Assembly: GCA_022225965.2 (NCBI GenBank)
Contig: JAKJXP020000067.1
Coordinates: 185,725 to 249,724, forward strand
Source of the DNA: Diatrype stigma
Lineage: Eukaryota > Ascomycota > Sordariomycetes > Xylariales > Diatrypaceae
Length of the DNA stretch: 64,000 nt
Reading direction: 5' to 3'
Part shown: one piece after another, positions 46,025 to 58,200 of the stretch
Position numbering within the stretch: the stretch's first letter is position 1
How the letters are laid out: each line of letters opens with the position of its first letter
The notes under the pieces: model-generated
Told to the model about the DNA's origin: nothing
The model's database searches: none
Seen by the model: only the letters and a program-made list of their open reading frames with translations
Program-made: the position numbers and the translations under genes

Positions 46025-46097
46025 ATTCTCATTAGCTCAAAGGTAGAGCAGGATACTTCTAATATCCCGATTTTAGTTCGAATCTAAAATGAGAATT
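46025..46097 (+). tRNA. trnR: tRNA-Arg (anticodon UCU)
   Basis: Full cloverleaf: acceptor ATTCTCA/TGAGAAT, D stem GCTC/GAGC, anticodon stem GGATA/TATCC with loop CTTCTAA, and T arm around TTCGAAT with stem TTTAG/CTAAA. The anticodon TCT reads AGA/AGG arginine codons. Position between cox1 and nad1 matches many Sordariomycete mtDNAs. Confidence 0.93.
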
Positions 46098-46205
46098 CAT
46101 ACAATGAGTATTTACTTAAAATAAATTATAATTACTCTTCATCTATACTTATTATATTCTTACATTGTTTATGGAGAATATTTTATTAGAATAATAAGAA
46201 GAAAA

Positions 46206-49200
46206 ATGTTATTTTTACCTCCAACTCTTATATCAGTTATTGAGGTTCTTTTAGTTATAGTTCCAGCATTGCTTAGTGTAGCTTATGTTACTGTAGCAGA
46301 AAGAAAAACTATGGCCAGTATGCAAAGAAGAATCGGGCCAAATCACGTAGGATTCTTAAGAGGTAATATTTTTCTTGCTATACAAATGAGACGTATGAAT
46401 GTAGCGGTAGAATCGTCGCGTATTAAGTATTCTTAAACTGTTTTCATTCTTTGTCAAAATTCTTATCCGATTCAAACTCTTTACCTAACAATTCTAATTT
46501 ATCATCAAAAGCTCGTACTAACGAAGTTGCTGTTGATATTATTGGTACCTTATATAAGGATAGAATTGCCCCAGTAATACCTTTTACACACCCTACTCTA
46601 ATATCTTGTCGTAATTTTTTGGGATAGAGAAGAAAAGAGTAAATTCTTTAATAAACTTTCAGATCTAGTATCTGAAAGAGGGGGTCGTGATTTAGGTGTT
46701 ATCTACGTATTCCGTTACAAATTTGACCCAAATGTTTATTATATCGGTAAAACTACTAGCTTAAAAGTTCGTTTAATGGATCATCTTTCAAAACAAAAGT
46801 TTTATATATACCATATTATTGCTAAAAAGCTAGGCTGAATAAATTTCACTTTAAGTGTAGTATAAATATGTGAAATTTCAGATTTAGCTGCTCGTGATAA
46901 TTTCTATCTTTTTCATTGCAAACCTTTATTAAATACTGTTTTCCGTTCTTCTTACTCGGCGAGTGTAAGGAAGAAAGTTAGTTTGAAAAATTTCTTGCCA
47001 CTTCGTAAGGCTAAAAGATTAATAGTAGATAAGGCATCCGATGTTGAATTAGCTAACTTGGCTAAAGCTCAAATGTGGGTTTAGAGGTTCATAAGAGTAT
47101 AATTAAATAAGGTTAGTATACGTTTCCCTGTTTGAGTTTATAAATTAACGGATGAAGGATCAGTAAACCCTAAATTTACTAGGTATCCTAATAGAAACGC
47201 GGCTAGTGAAGCCACAGGAATCTCCCTTAAATCTATAAATCTTTATCTGAATACTCAATTACCTAAGGGAGGATTAGATGATCAATCTTACTTATTTTTC
47301 TCTCACGTTGTGGATAATATAGCTTCTTTATCTTTAGCTGTTCAAGAAGCAATATCTTTTGCTAAATCTGAGGGTATAATTTTTTTTACACTAGTATAGC
47401 GAGAAAGATCTGAGTTTATACAATAGATTTTCATGGTAATGTGTCAGTTGTTAATAATAAACCTTTTACCTCTATGGGAGAAGTTGGAACCTTTTTAGTC
47501 ACTTCTGTCTCAGCTATTTTTTTTTTATTATCTGGATAATTACAAACGATATAAGGGTTATTATCTGTTTAGTAAATCTTTGGGTAACGCAGATATTAAA
47601 GCACTTATTGAACAGCATAATAAAAATATAAATGTAAACTCATTATCTGAAGGAGAAATAAAAGTTTACGTGTATATTGGTGATAATTTATAACTCTTAA
47701 ACAATAGGCCTTTCCCTTCAGTTCAAGCTACTATGGATTATTTTCAAGTAATGCGGCGTACTATCCTTAGATATTTAGATTCAGATCTTATATTTAAGTC
47801 AAAGGATTTAAAAGTATTTTTATACTCTGAGGCCTTTAGTACAAAAAAAGTTGAAGAGCTTAAAAATAACCTCCTTGTTGCTGACCTTAAGGTAAATGAG
47901 GTATGAGTTTACACCAAAGATGAGGAAGGTGGACGAACTTTATTTCAAGATCAACCGTTTAGCTCTAAGCAGCAAGCTGGAAAAGCTTTAGAAATGTCTA
48001 GTCATATTGTGAATAAGTATATTGATAGCTTCACACCTTTCAAAGGTTACTATTTATTCAAAACTAAACAGGAAAGTTGTGATTTTTATGGGAATTCAGC
48101 TATAGTTCCTCGCGATATTGTAGCTAGTGGTTATCGAAAAGCTATTTGGGTGTACGGGATAATCAAGGTAGATAATACTTTTTCTGTCTTGTTGTATAAT
48201 AATCTGTCGTTTGACACAATAGGATTAGCAGCAAGAACATTGAAGGTTAGTGATATGACTATAAATAAATTCCTGGATACTTGTACTGATCATAAGGGGT
48301 TTTACTTCTTTAGTGAAGAACAAGAAGAAAACGGTCTCCTTCTTAAATTAAAAGAAGCAACTGATGAGAGAAAAGGTTATTGAGTCTATAAAAAAATTCA
48401 AGGCCAATACTCTTTATTAGAGAACCAACCTTTTATATCTAAATGACAGGCAGCAAAGGAATTAAAGCTTAGTCATAAAAATATGGAGAAGTACTTAGAT
48501 ACTTATATTCCATATAAAGATTATCATTTCTTTAGTAGGCACGCCAGAAAAATTATAAAAAAAAAATAATTTTTCGTTAGATTCCGCTTCTATTTGTAAC
48601 CCTCCCCCTATTCCGTGGGGGGGGTGGGGGGGGGGAGGGCAAATGAGTGAGGGAGGCTATAATAGCTTCTTATATCGTGTTGGGAGCAGTCCTGTGCAGA
48701 TCCTGTATTTTTTCAATAGATAAAAAGTGCATAATCAAGGTTTGAAAAAAAAAAGTAAGGCGACGCCTTATTTTTTTTTTTTTCGGGATCTTCCTTACCT
48801 TAATGATTATGTAAACAGATTAATTATAAGTATGGGTAATGCCTGTTTTGGTTGTGATATTGATGTGTTTACTTGTATAGTAAGGGATCTATTAATAGTA
48901 GTCCCCCTTACAGCTATGTGGTTGTAAGGTAAACAGAGGATGAATTTCAAGAAATACTTCACTGTAAAGTTAACTTGAAGCGAAGCTTATTTTTAATAAA
49001 GTTTCTCCTTTAATAAGATTCTACCTTTTTGAATGAAGAACAAGCAATATTAATATATTATTAGATAATAAGAACGTTCAACGACTAGCTCTTGGGACCT
49101 CCCTGTCTCTTTAGGCGTAAGAGCAGGGTCTACCGGAGACCGGGAGGTAAGTGTTACTGTATTGATGCCTATATTACCTTCCTGGAGTATCCTCCATCTA

Positions 49201-52200
49201 AATTTTCAACAGCCAACAATATACGTACATACTAATCTGTTAACTAATACTTAATTATGTATATTTTAGTTAATTTTTAGTTTAAAATAAGATGAAGACA
49301 TAGTCTGAACCATCTTGAGAAGGATGGAAATTAAATTAAGGATAATCTATAATACGTATATGTTTATATATCCTTAATTCGTAACATAATTGACTTAGGG
49401 CTTCTCCAAGCATTTGATACGCATCACCAAGTACGCCATTATCATACTTCCGATACATTAAATAAAATTTTATACATTTTAGATACGAATATCTCCTCTC
49501 TAGATGCAGAAGTTGTAAAAGAGCTTTATAAAGATAGGTTAGCTCCGGTAAAACCGTTATCTTAAAAATTTTTTAGCTACTTTATCAAATATCTTAGATA
49601 ATAGAGAAAGATTAGACTTTCTTAAGGAATGAGGTGATAAAGGTGGTATATATATCTTTCAATATAAATATGATCCTTTAGTTTTGTACATTGGTAGAAC
49701 TGTTAAATTTAGCAATAGATTGAGATCCTGCATTAAACACAGAAAAACTGACAAGTTCCATGTTTTTGCTAATATGGTTGGTTGGGTTAATTTCATCGTA
49801 GGTGTTGTGGAGATCTGTGGATCCGAAGAGCAAGGGATCAGAGAGAACTACTACTTACAAAAGTATCTACCTTTACTAAACTCTACCTTTTTATCTAAAT
49901 ATTCTGAAACTGCTATATTCCAAACTTTACATAACATACTATTATCTAAAAAGCCGGAAGCTGGTTCCTCTGGGGGGGGGGGGGGGGGGCCGCTGCGCAC
50001 CCAGAGGGGAACGTTAAATTACTATAGAATTTAAAAAGGAACTTTCAGTGAAGCTAGAGAAAACAAGTTGTATAATTACTAATATCTGAGTCTATAAAAA
50101 AGAGGACAGTAAATATATCTTATTTGGTGACAGTCAACCTTTTAAATCTGAATTACAAGCCTCTAAATCTATCGGTGTTACTAAAACAATAACTAGATAT
50201 CTTGATACTCACGAGAGTTACTAAGAATCATTTTTCTTTAGTTATCTTGTTTACACTCAGTAAGTATAGGTTAAGGAGTCCTAACCTGAGTTGATATGAT
50301 AATAACTTAATAAAGTTTTTATAGGTTATTTTTTTTTGTATATGTGAGTATTAATCGTACTTGTATCGCAAGTGCCATATGTGTAACGTAAATATATATC
50401 TGGATATTCTTTCTTTCTTATATCTGAAAAGATGTGTAATTGTTACACTATGCAAATAAAACTAATTGCTGGAACTTTCTTACATACATACGTGTATGTA
50501 TACGCAAAGCAGCGAAGCACCCCTTTGCCTTTTGGTCGCTTGCAACCAGGGGATGCAAGCGACTATAAACATATTTATATCTAGTATCAGAAAAATTAAA
50601 TGATTTTACCTGTATTCTAATTAATTATTATAGAAGCTGGGCTACTTCGAAGCGTATTTCAAGAAAAATCAGCAGGGAACTCTTTATATCTTATTAAGGT
50701 TATTAGATACTTAATTTAAATTAAATTTAAGATATAGATAGACCTTCAACGATTATACGTTTTATATATTTTTTTATCTAAATAAGAAGAAAGAAGAAAT
50801 ATAGTGATATAATCTAGCCCTTATAGCAATATAAGGATTAATAATAGGTGCTTAGTCACCGAGTGTTGCGGATGCTTTAAAACTTCTACTAAAAGAATAT
50901 GTAGCACCAACGCAAGCTAATATAGTATTGTTTTTTTTAGGTCCTGTTATGTGTGGTAGGATCTCACTATTTATTAGGGACAAACTGTCAAATTTCGGGG
51001 ACACCCTAAAGCTTCTGGTGTCAAGCAGCGTATGAAAATATGTCTGTGGATGAACTAATCACTCATGTATGGCAATAAGTCAGAAGATATTCGAAAGAAA
51101 AGTGGGCAATCGCGTAGCTAAGTCAGAAAGATTTTTTTCTGTAAAAGTACAACGAGTATACGATAGTTGATGTGAAATTATGATCATAATTTCACATTTA
51201 AGATGTACTCTAATGGGTCTCGAAAGAGATTATAAGGTTAAAGTCCATTCTAACCAAATTAAAATTTATAGATCGTATTCTACGTATGGTTCTTGTTTTC
51301 CTCAATCTAAAATTAAATTAAGATCCATATCATTCTCTACTTTAAATCTCCTTTATTAGTAGGCACGCCACTAATTTTGTCACTGGGTTTATTGACGCAG
51401 AAGGTTCTTTTGTTATTTCTATACAAAAAGAGCCTAAAAATAAAACAGGTTGAACGATAAAATCAAGATTATCTATCTCCCTTCATGGAAAAGATATAGC
51501 TATCTTAAAACAAATTAAAAATTATTTTGAAGGAGTAGGTAATATAACTAAAGAAGGTAAAATGTTGTACAATATCGGGTAGCTTCTTTACCTGATTTAA
51601 CTAATATAGTAATTCCTCATTTTGATAAATATCCTTTAATAACTAAAAAAAAGGCGGATTTTATTTTATTCAAACAAATTATTGAATTAAAGAATCGTGA
51701 GGAACATTTAACAAAAGGGGGTTTAATAAAAGTATTAGCAATTAAAGAATCTATAAACTTAGGTTTATCAGATACAGTGAAATCTGCTTTCTTGGTTATT
51801 GTGCCCCCCCGCACTCCTGCGGGGGGGGGGGGGAGTAGAGAGACCTATTACTAGTAATCAAAAGATACTTGATCCCAATTGATTAGCTGGTTTTGCTAGT
51901 GGTGAAGGTTGTTTCCTGGTTACATTAATTAAAACAACAAGTAATCAATTAGGTTGTTGAGTTCAATTAGGTTGTTGAGTTCAATTAAGTTTCCAACTTA
52001 CTCAACATACTCGTGATATAGAGTTAATTAATCATCTAAAAGGGTATTTAGGTTGTGGTCAGACAACTGTATACGATGATCATAATTTTATAAAATATGT
52101 TGTTTCTAATATTTCAGACATTACTAGCCCTGGCGGAGAAAAAGTTATTCCTTTTTTCGATAAATATTCAATTGTAGGAGTAAAGTCTCAAGACTATGAA

Positions 52201-55200
52201 GACTTTAAACAAGTGGTGCTAATGGTGAAGGATAAAAAACATTTAACTTCGTTCCCCACTGGGGAGGGGCCCCCTCCCCAGAGGGGGAACAGGATTAAAT
52301 TTAATTAAAAACATAAAGGAAGGTATGAACAAGTTAAGAACGAATTAACTAATATTAGTTAATTTTTTTTAATATATACGTAGTGGGGTATTTTATTGCC
52401 TATCTTATTTTTTTGTTGCATACTAGGACTACATACTACTATGTACTTTGTATTTCGTACTTTGTACTTTGTTTTAGGTACTTCGTACTTCTACTACATA
52501 TTCTGGTTGAGTCCTAAGTGGTCTATATAAAAATTTATTTGTATTGATAAATTTAACTACCGTGGTTATAACATTAGTTTTTGCATTATTAGGATACGGA
52601 GTTGTACCTTATGTTCATAGGGTGATATAGTAAAACTCCGGGGAACTCCTAAAGCTTATAATACTAAACTAGGTACGAAGGTACTTAAGTGGCTGAAGTA
52701 ATTATTCAGGTATAGTAATAAGTTATAAGATGATCAGAGGGTTGAGCTCTGAGAAATGGACAATCGCGGATCTAAGTCAGTATTAAATATTTATAATACT
52801 GTAAAAGAGCAACGAGCAGACGGCTATAGGTGTTTATAATATTATTGTAAATATTTAAGGTGTGCTCTAGTAGCTTAGAAATAAGTTATCGTTAAATTGT
52901 ACGCTAAAAATAACTACGATTCACCATTAATTGGAAAGGTTGTTCGCAACTCTAATTCTTTAAAAGTTAATTCTCTTTCCCCTGCGGGGAACCGTAATTG
53001 TTCAACCTTAAAAAAAAAATAAAATCGACGAACGCTTCGCACAAGTAGATCCTTGATTTATAACAGGGTTTACCGACGCGGAAAAAAAAGAAGGTGGCCT
53101 TTTTTTTTCGGGTTGTTTTATGTGTAATATGTTAAAACCTAAATATAAAGCAGGTTGAGGGATTCAACCGAAAAAAAATAAGGTAAGCCTTATTTTTTTT
53201 TTTCAAGCTTGCGCCCCAAATGAAACTTCAGGTTAAAGATTTTCCTGTTTTATTAGGAATTCAACATAGTTTAGGTAATATTGGGACTGTAGATAATAGC
53301 CAATCTGCATGTACTTTTAGAGTCAGAAAATTGAAAGAGATAATAGAATTAATTAAAATTTTTGATAAGTATCCTTTAATTTCTAGAAAAAAAAGGAGAT
53401 TATCTATTATTTAAACAAATTGTTTCTATTATCCAATTAAAAGAACATTTGACTACTAAAGGTTTGCAAAGAATTATTAATATAAAAGCAACTTTAAATT
53501 TCGGTTTATCAAAAGAATTACAATTAATGTTTCCTGAAACTATTCCAGTTGCCTTTAAGAGAACCTTGCGTAATTCCACATTCACAGTGAATATCCGGAT
53601 TTACTTCAGGTGAAGGTAATTTCTCTGTTTCTTTAGATAATGATATTTCTAAGTCTCTTCTATTTAAAATAACTCGGCGGCTTCGCAGAGAGAGATGAGG
53701 TGTTATTAATTGCAATTAAAGATTATTTAAATTGTGGGTATTGTTATTTAATAAAAAAAGAAAACACGAAGGATTTTAAAGTTACTAAGTTTTCTGATGT
53801 TACTTAAATTATAATACCTTTTTTATTAATAATCCAATGTTAGGTGTAAAATCTTTGGATTTTAAAGATTGATGCTTAGTTTCGGAAATAGTAAAAAAAA
53901 AGAGAACATAAACTAGAAGAAAATATTCTAAAAATAAAAGAAATTCAAAAGGGTATGAATAGGGGAGAAGTTTTTAAATTTTTAATTGTTACTTTTTATT
54001 TTTTGTATGGACCTGGTTTAGCCATTAGTGATTTTAATTTAGGTATATTATATATGTTAGCTGTATCATCTTTAGCCACTTATGGAATTTTATTAGCCGG
54101 ATTTCACCATTTAAGAAATAGTCCGTCTTTTGTGTGAACAAAAGAATTTTTTCCAATTGAATTTCAAGAACACCTTTTAAAAGGTCAACTTGAAGCGAAA
54201 CATATTTTATTCAAATGTAAATATTGTATTCCTTTATTTATAAAATATGGACGTTCAACGACTAATAGAGTTCATAATAGAACAAATGTTCTATCAAGAG
54301 TAATTGGGATCTTACATTATTTTATTGTAAGATTACAGTTTTTAATTACAATAATTGTATGAGATAATATGGCCTGACTTAATTTTATAATAATTTTTAT
54401 TTTTTTTATGTGTGCGCCAGCCACACCCGTGTTGTTTGAATGTACTTATTTAAGGAATAACAAAGGAAACCCTATAAATTTGATAAATTAAATGTATTTA
54501 ATAATTTTAGTATTAAATCCAAGCGTTTTTACTCTAAAACAACTCAGGGGGGGGGGGGGGGGGGGTAAAAAAAAATTAAGGCAAGCCTTAAATTACCCCC
54601 CCGCAACTACGCTTCGCTAGTGATTCTAAATTTAATTTACAAGATATCCAAGATATTAACGTAGAATTAAATGAAGATTTGCGAATCTCGCATTCGCTAT
54701 ATATAAAAGATTTATTTAAAGATAGAGCAGTACAGTAATTCCTTTTGTGGGCACGCCACTAATTTAACTTTAGCAACTTGTAATTTAGGGGACGTAGAAG
54801 AAAGATCAGTATTTTTAAAAGAATGAGGTTCTAGAGGTGGAATATATATTATAGAATATAAATATAATCCTCTTATTTATTATATAGGTAGAACTACTCT
54901 TATAAAAAGAATAATGAGTAATCATATTAAAGCTGAAGCTAATAGTAAATTTCAGGTTTTTTTAATTTAATTGGTTTAGAACATTTTAAATTCACCATTG
55001 TAGAAATTTGTTCTCCGGATATTGCTGAACAAGGTAGAAGGGAAAATTATTACCTTCAAAAATTTTTACCTATATTAAATACAACTTTTTGTCTTCTTAC
55101 GCTGAATCTGCTATTTATACAAGTTTAACAAATAAATTAATTAGGCCTCCTAATCCCTCCCGGGATGTGAAATCTATTAATTATAATCCGGAGGATACGG

Positions 55201-58200
55201 ACACACAAAGAAGTAATAAACCTGTTACGATATTTGTACATTCTTTTAATGAAGATAGAGGTATAAACCCTATATATGATGAATATAATAGTATGGCTGA
55301 AGCAAGTAAAATAGGAAAAATTGCTTATAATACTCTTTTATTGTTTAGAGACACTAATGTACCTTTAGAGGGAAATTATACTATGCTAAAACTATAGTAG
55401 ATTTTTATTCTAGGTTGGATCAAATCAAAAATAATTTGATGCGCTACGCGCGATGTGAAAATTTATAGCAATGTAGCTATAAAAGTATGAGCTTATGACG
55501 CTAAACCTTTAACTTTATTAAAAGGTAGTCCGTTTCAATCTAAAACTCAAGCAGCTAATCATATAGGTATTAGTCGTGATGTTATTAATTATTTTATAGA
55601 TACCAAAAACCAGAAGGAGTTAAAGGAACTTATTTATTTAGTAGGCCGCTTGAAGATATAGAAATGAGAGGTCTAAAAGAACTTTCAGAATCTATTACTT
55701 TAGGTGATAAAGTGAAAGTTTGAGTATATGATGCTAAAATATTAGACTTAATAAATAATGAACCTTTTTCTAGTATATCTGCTGCAGCTGGTTATTTTAG
55801 TGTAGATTATAGAACAATTAGCCGTAATTTAGATACGAAAAATCTTACAAAACAAAATGATATGCTTGTCTCGCTGCGCGTGTTTTCTCCTTTCTCTCCC
55901 TTTATAGTAAAGTGGGAGAGAAAGAGAGAAAACTATCTATTAAAAAAATAAATTAACTTAGATTTAAAAACAGAGTTAAAACTCACTCGAAATTTTCATA
56001 ATGTCCGTACAGAAATATAGATTAGATGAAAAAGCAAAATTATATTTATTACCTAATCAACCTTTTAGAGCCGGCTCCTAAAAAGGAAGCTGCACGTGAA
56101 TTACATGTACATCAAAAAAAAATTAATTAATATTTGGATACAGGTAAAGAATATAAAGGACTCTTTATATGGTTCACCTGTTTAAAATATGATAATTTAT
56201 TCATGAAATTATAAAAAAAATTATATAAGTCATTAGTTCCATATTATTCTTTTTTACTTTAACGTATTTAAGCCGTCTTAATAAAATAACTTGAGATTGA
56301 GACATAGTCTGAACCAACTAGTAGTAGTTGGAAGTAGAGCTTAAATAGCTTTACGTTAACAACATTGGAAGTGCTAATAGTAAGTATGCTTTTTTAGGAT
56401 CTCTTAGAAGTACTGCTCAATTAATTAGTTATGAATTAATACTAAGTTCTGCTTTATTATTAGTTATTATGTTAACAGGTAGTTTAAATTTAACTGTTAA
56501 TGTTGAATCACAAAGAGCTGTATGATTTATATTACCATTATTACCAGTGTTTATAATATTTTTTATAGGATCTATCGCAGAAACCAACCGTCCTCCCTTT
56601 GATTTAGCTGAGGCTACTAAAATGATTTGGTCTCGTTAAAGATCACAAATTGCTGGAAACTTCTTTGATAATAGGACTATCAGCAGGGAAGTTAACATAT
56701 TATGTTAAAACCTTCAGAGACTAGACGTGATCATTTAATATAAGTATTTGTATTAGATAAGGTATAGTCCAAATTTGGGCCCCGCGGCCGAAAATACATA
56801 AAAAAAATGAAATCATATATAAAAATGAAATCATATCTAAATATAAACTACCCCCGTTACTACCTTAGGTGTGAACTATTTAGTTCATACAGGTTATCTT
56901 TATACTATATCTAGATTAAAAGTTAGTACGGTATCTAGCTATAGACATTATTCTACTTGAAAATCAGATTGACTATCATCTGATCTACCTCCTGTTCCTA
57001 TTTTTACCCGCGTCTATCCGAAGGGAAAAAAAGAAAAAAAATAAAATCTAAATTTGCTTAAATGTATTGTTTAGATTGTTTAAGATTTCATTTTTTTGTT
57101 GCTTTTTTTTTTTCGTGTTTTCTCCCTTTCTCTCCATGTGCGATAGAGAGAGAAAGAGAGAAAACTATTAATAATCTAAATAATGAAGATTGTGTTAAAT
57201 CTTCTAGAGTATTATTAAAAAACAAAGGAGGTATTTGTTATTTTGTTAATACAGTTAATGGTAACCAATATATCGGAGGTGCAAAAGATTTTTATTTAAG
57301 ACTTAAAGAACATCCCTTCTGATCCCTCCTCCGGAGGGATTAGGAAAATAAGAAGTCTAATGTTGCTTTACAGATAGCATTTGCTAAGTATGGCTTAGAT
57401 CAATTTAAATTTTGGTCAGTTTAAGTTTTGCACTAATACTTTGTAGAGATGATGGTCACCCTTGCGAGGGTAATTTGTTCATCCCTGCTCCCTCGGGATC
57501 AGGGTTTCATTAGATCAGGGTTTCTTTAACCTGTAAATGGATATACTTTTTTAGGAGTATAGTTTTGGAAAAATAGGGAGCTCACACTCCAAGTCTCGGT
57601 TCGAGTCCGAGAACGTATATCTATAAGGACTTGACTCTGCGATATTTAAATCCATTGAATATTATTATAGTGATGTAGGTATGCACCATTCCTCTGCGGA
57701 GGCAAACAATTTTTATTTGAATAATATGAAAGATAATAGATATATAGCTAGTACAAGTGCTAACTCTCCTATTTGAGTATAAGAATTATCGTTACGCACT
57801 AAGAATACACCGGTTTAAGCAACATTTGGGTTAAATATAGAGCTATGTCAGTGCTTCGCCGAGCTTGCGCCGAGCTTGCGCCCCAAAAGGAGGTGTGAAT
57901 CGTAGGAGAATGACTTATATGACAACTTAATTTTTAAGTTTAGTAATAATGTATAGTTAGCTAAACATCTAGATATTTCAAAGGTTACGGTAGGTAAGGA
58001 TTTAAACGCTGGTCTCGTGTATAATAAGGTTTATCGGTTTGAACCGATACAAGATTAGGTATGGTTTTTCACCGAGGTAAAGGTTTTCATTTTTTTTTAT
58101 TTTTTTTTGTTTGGAATCGATATTAGTTGGACTTGAACATTCATTTAGTTATAGGCGTAGACGTAACTTACCTTTAGGAATTAGAGATTACTCTTTAATT

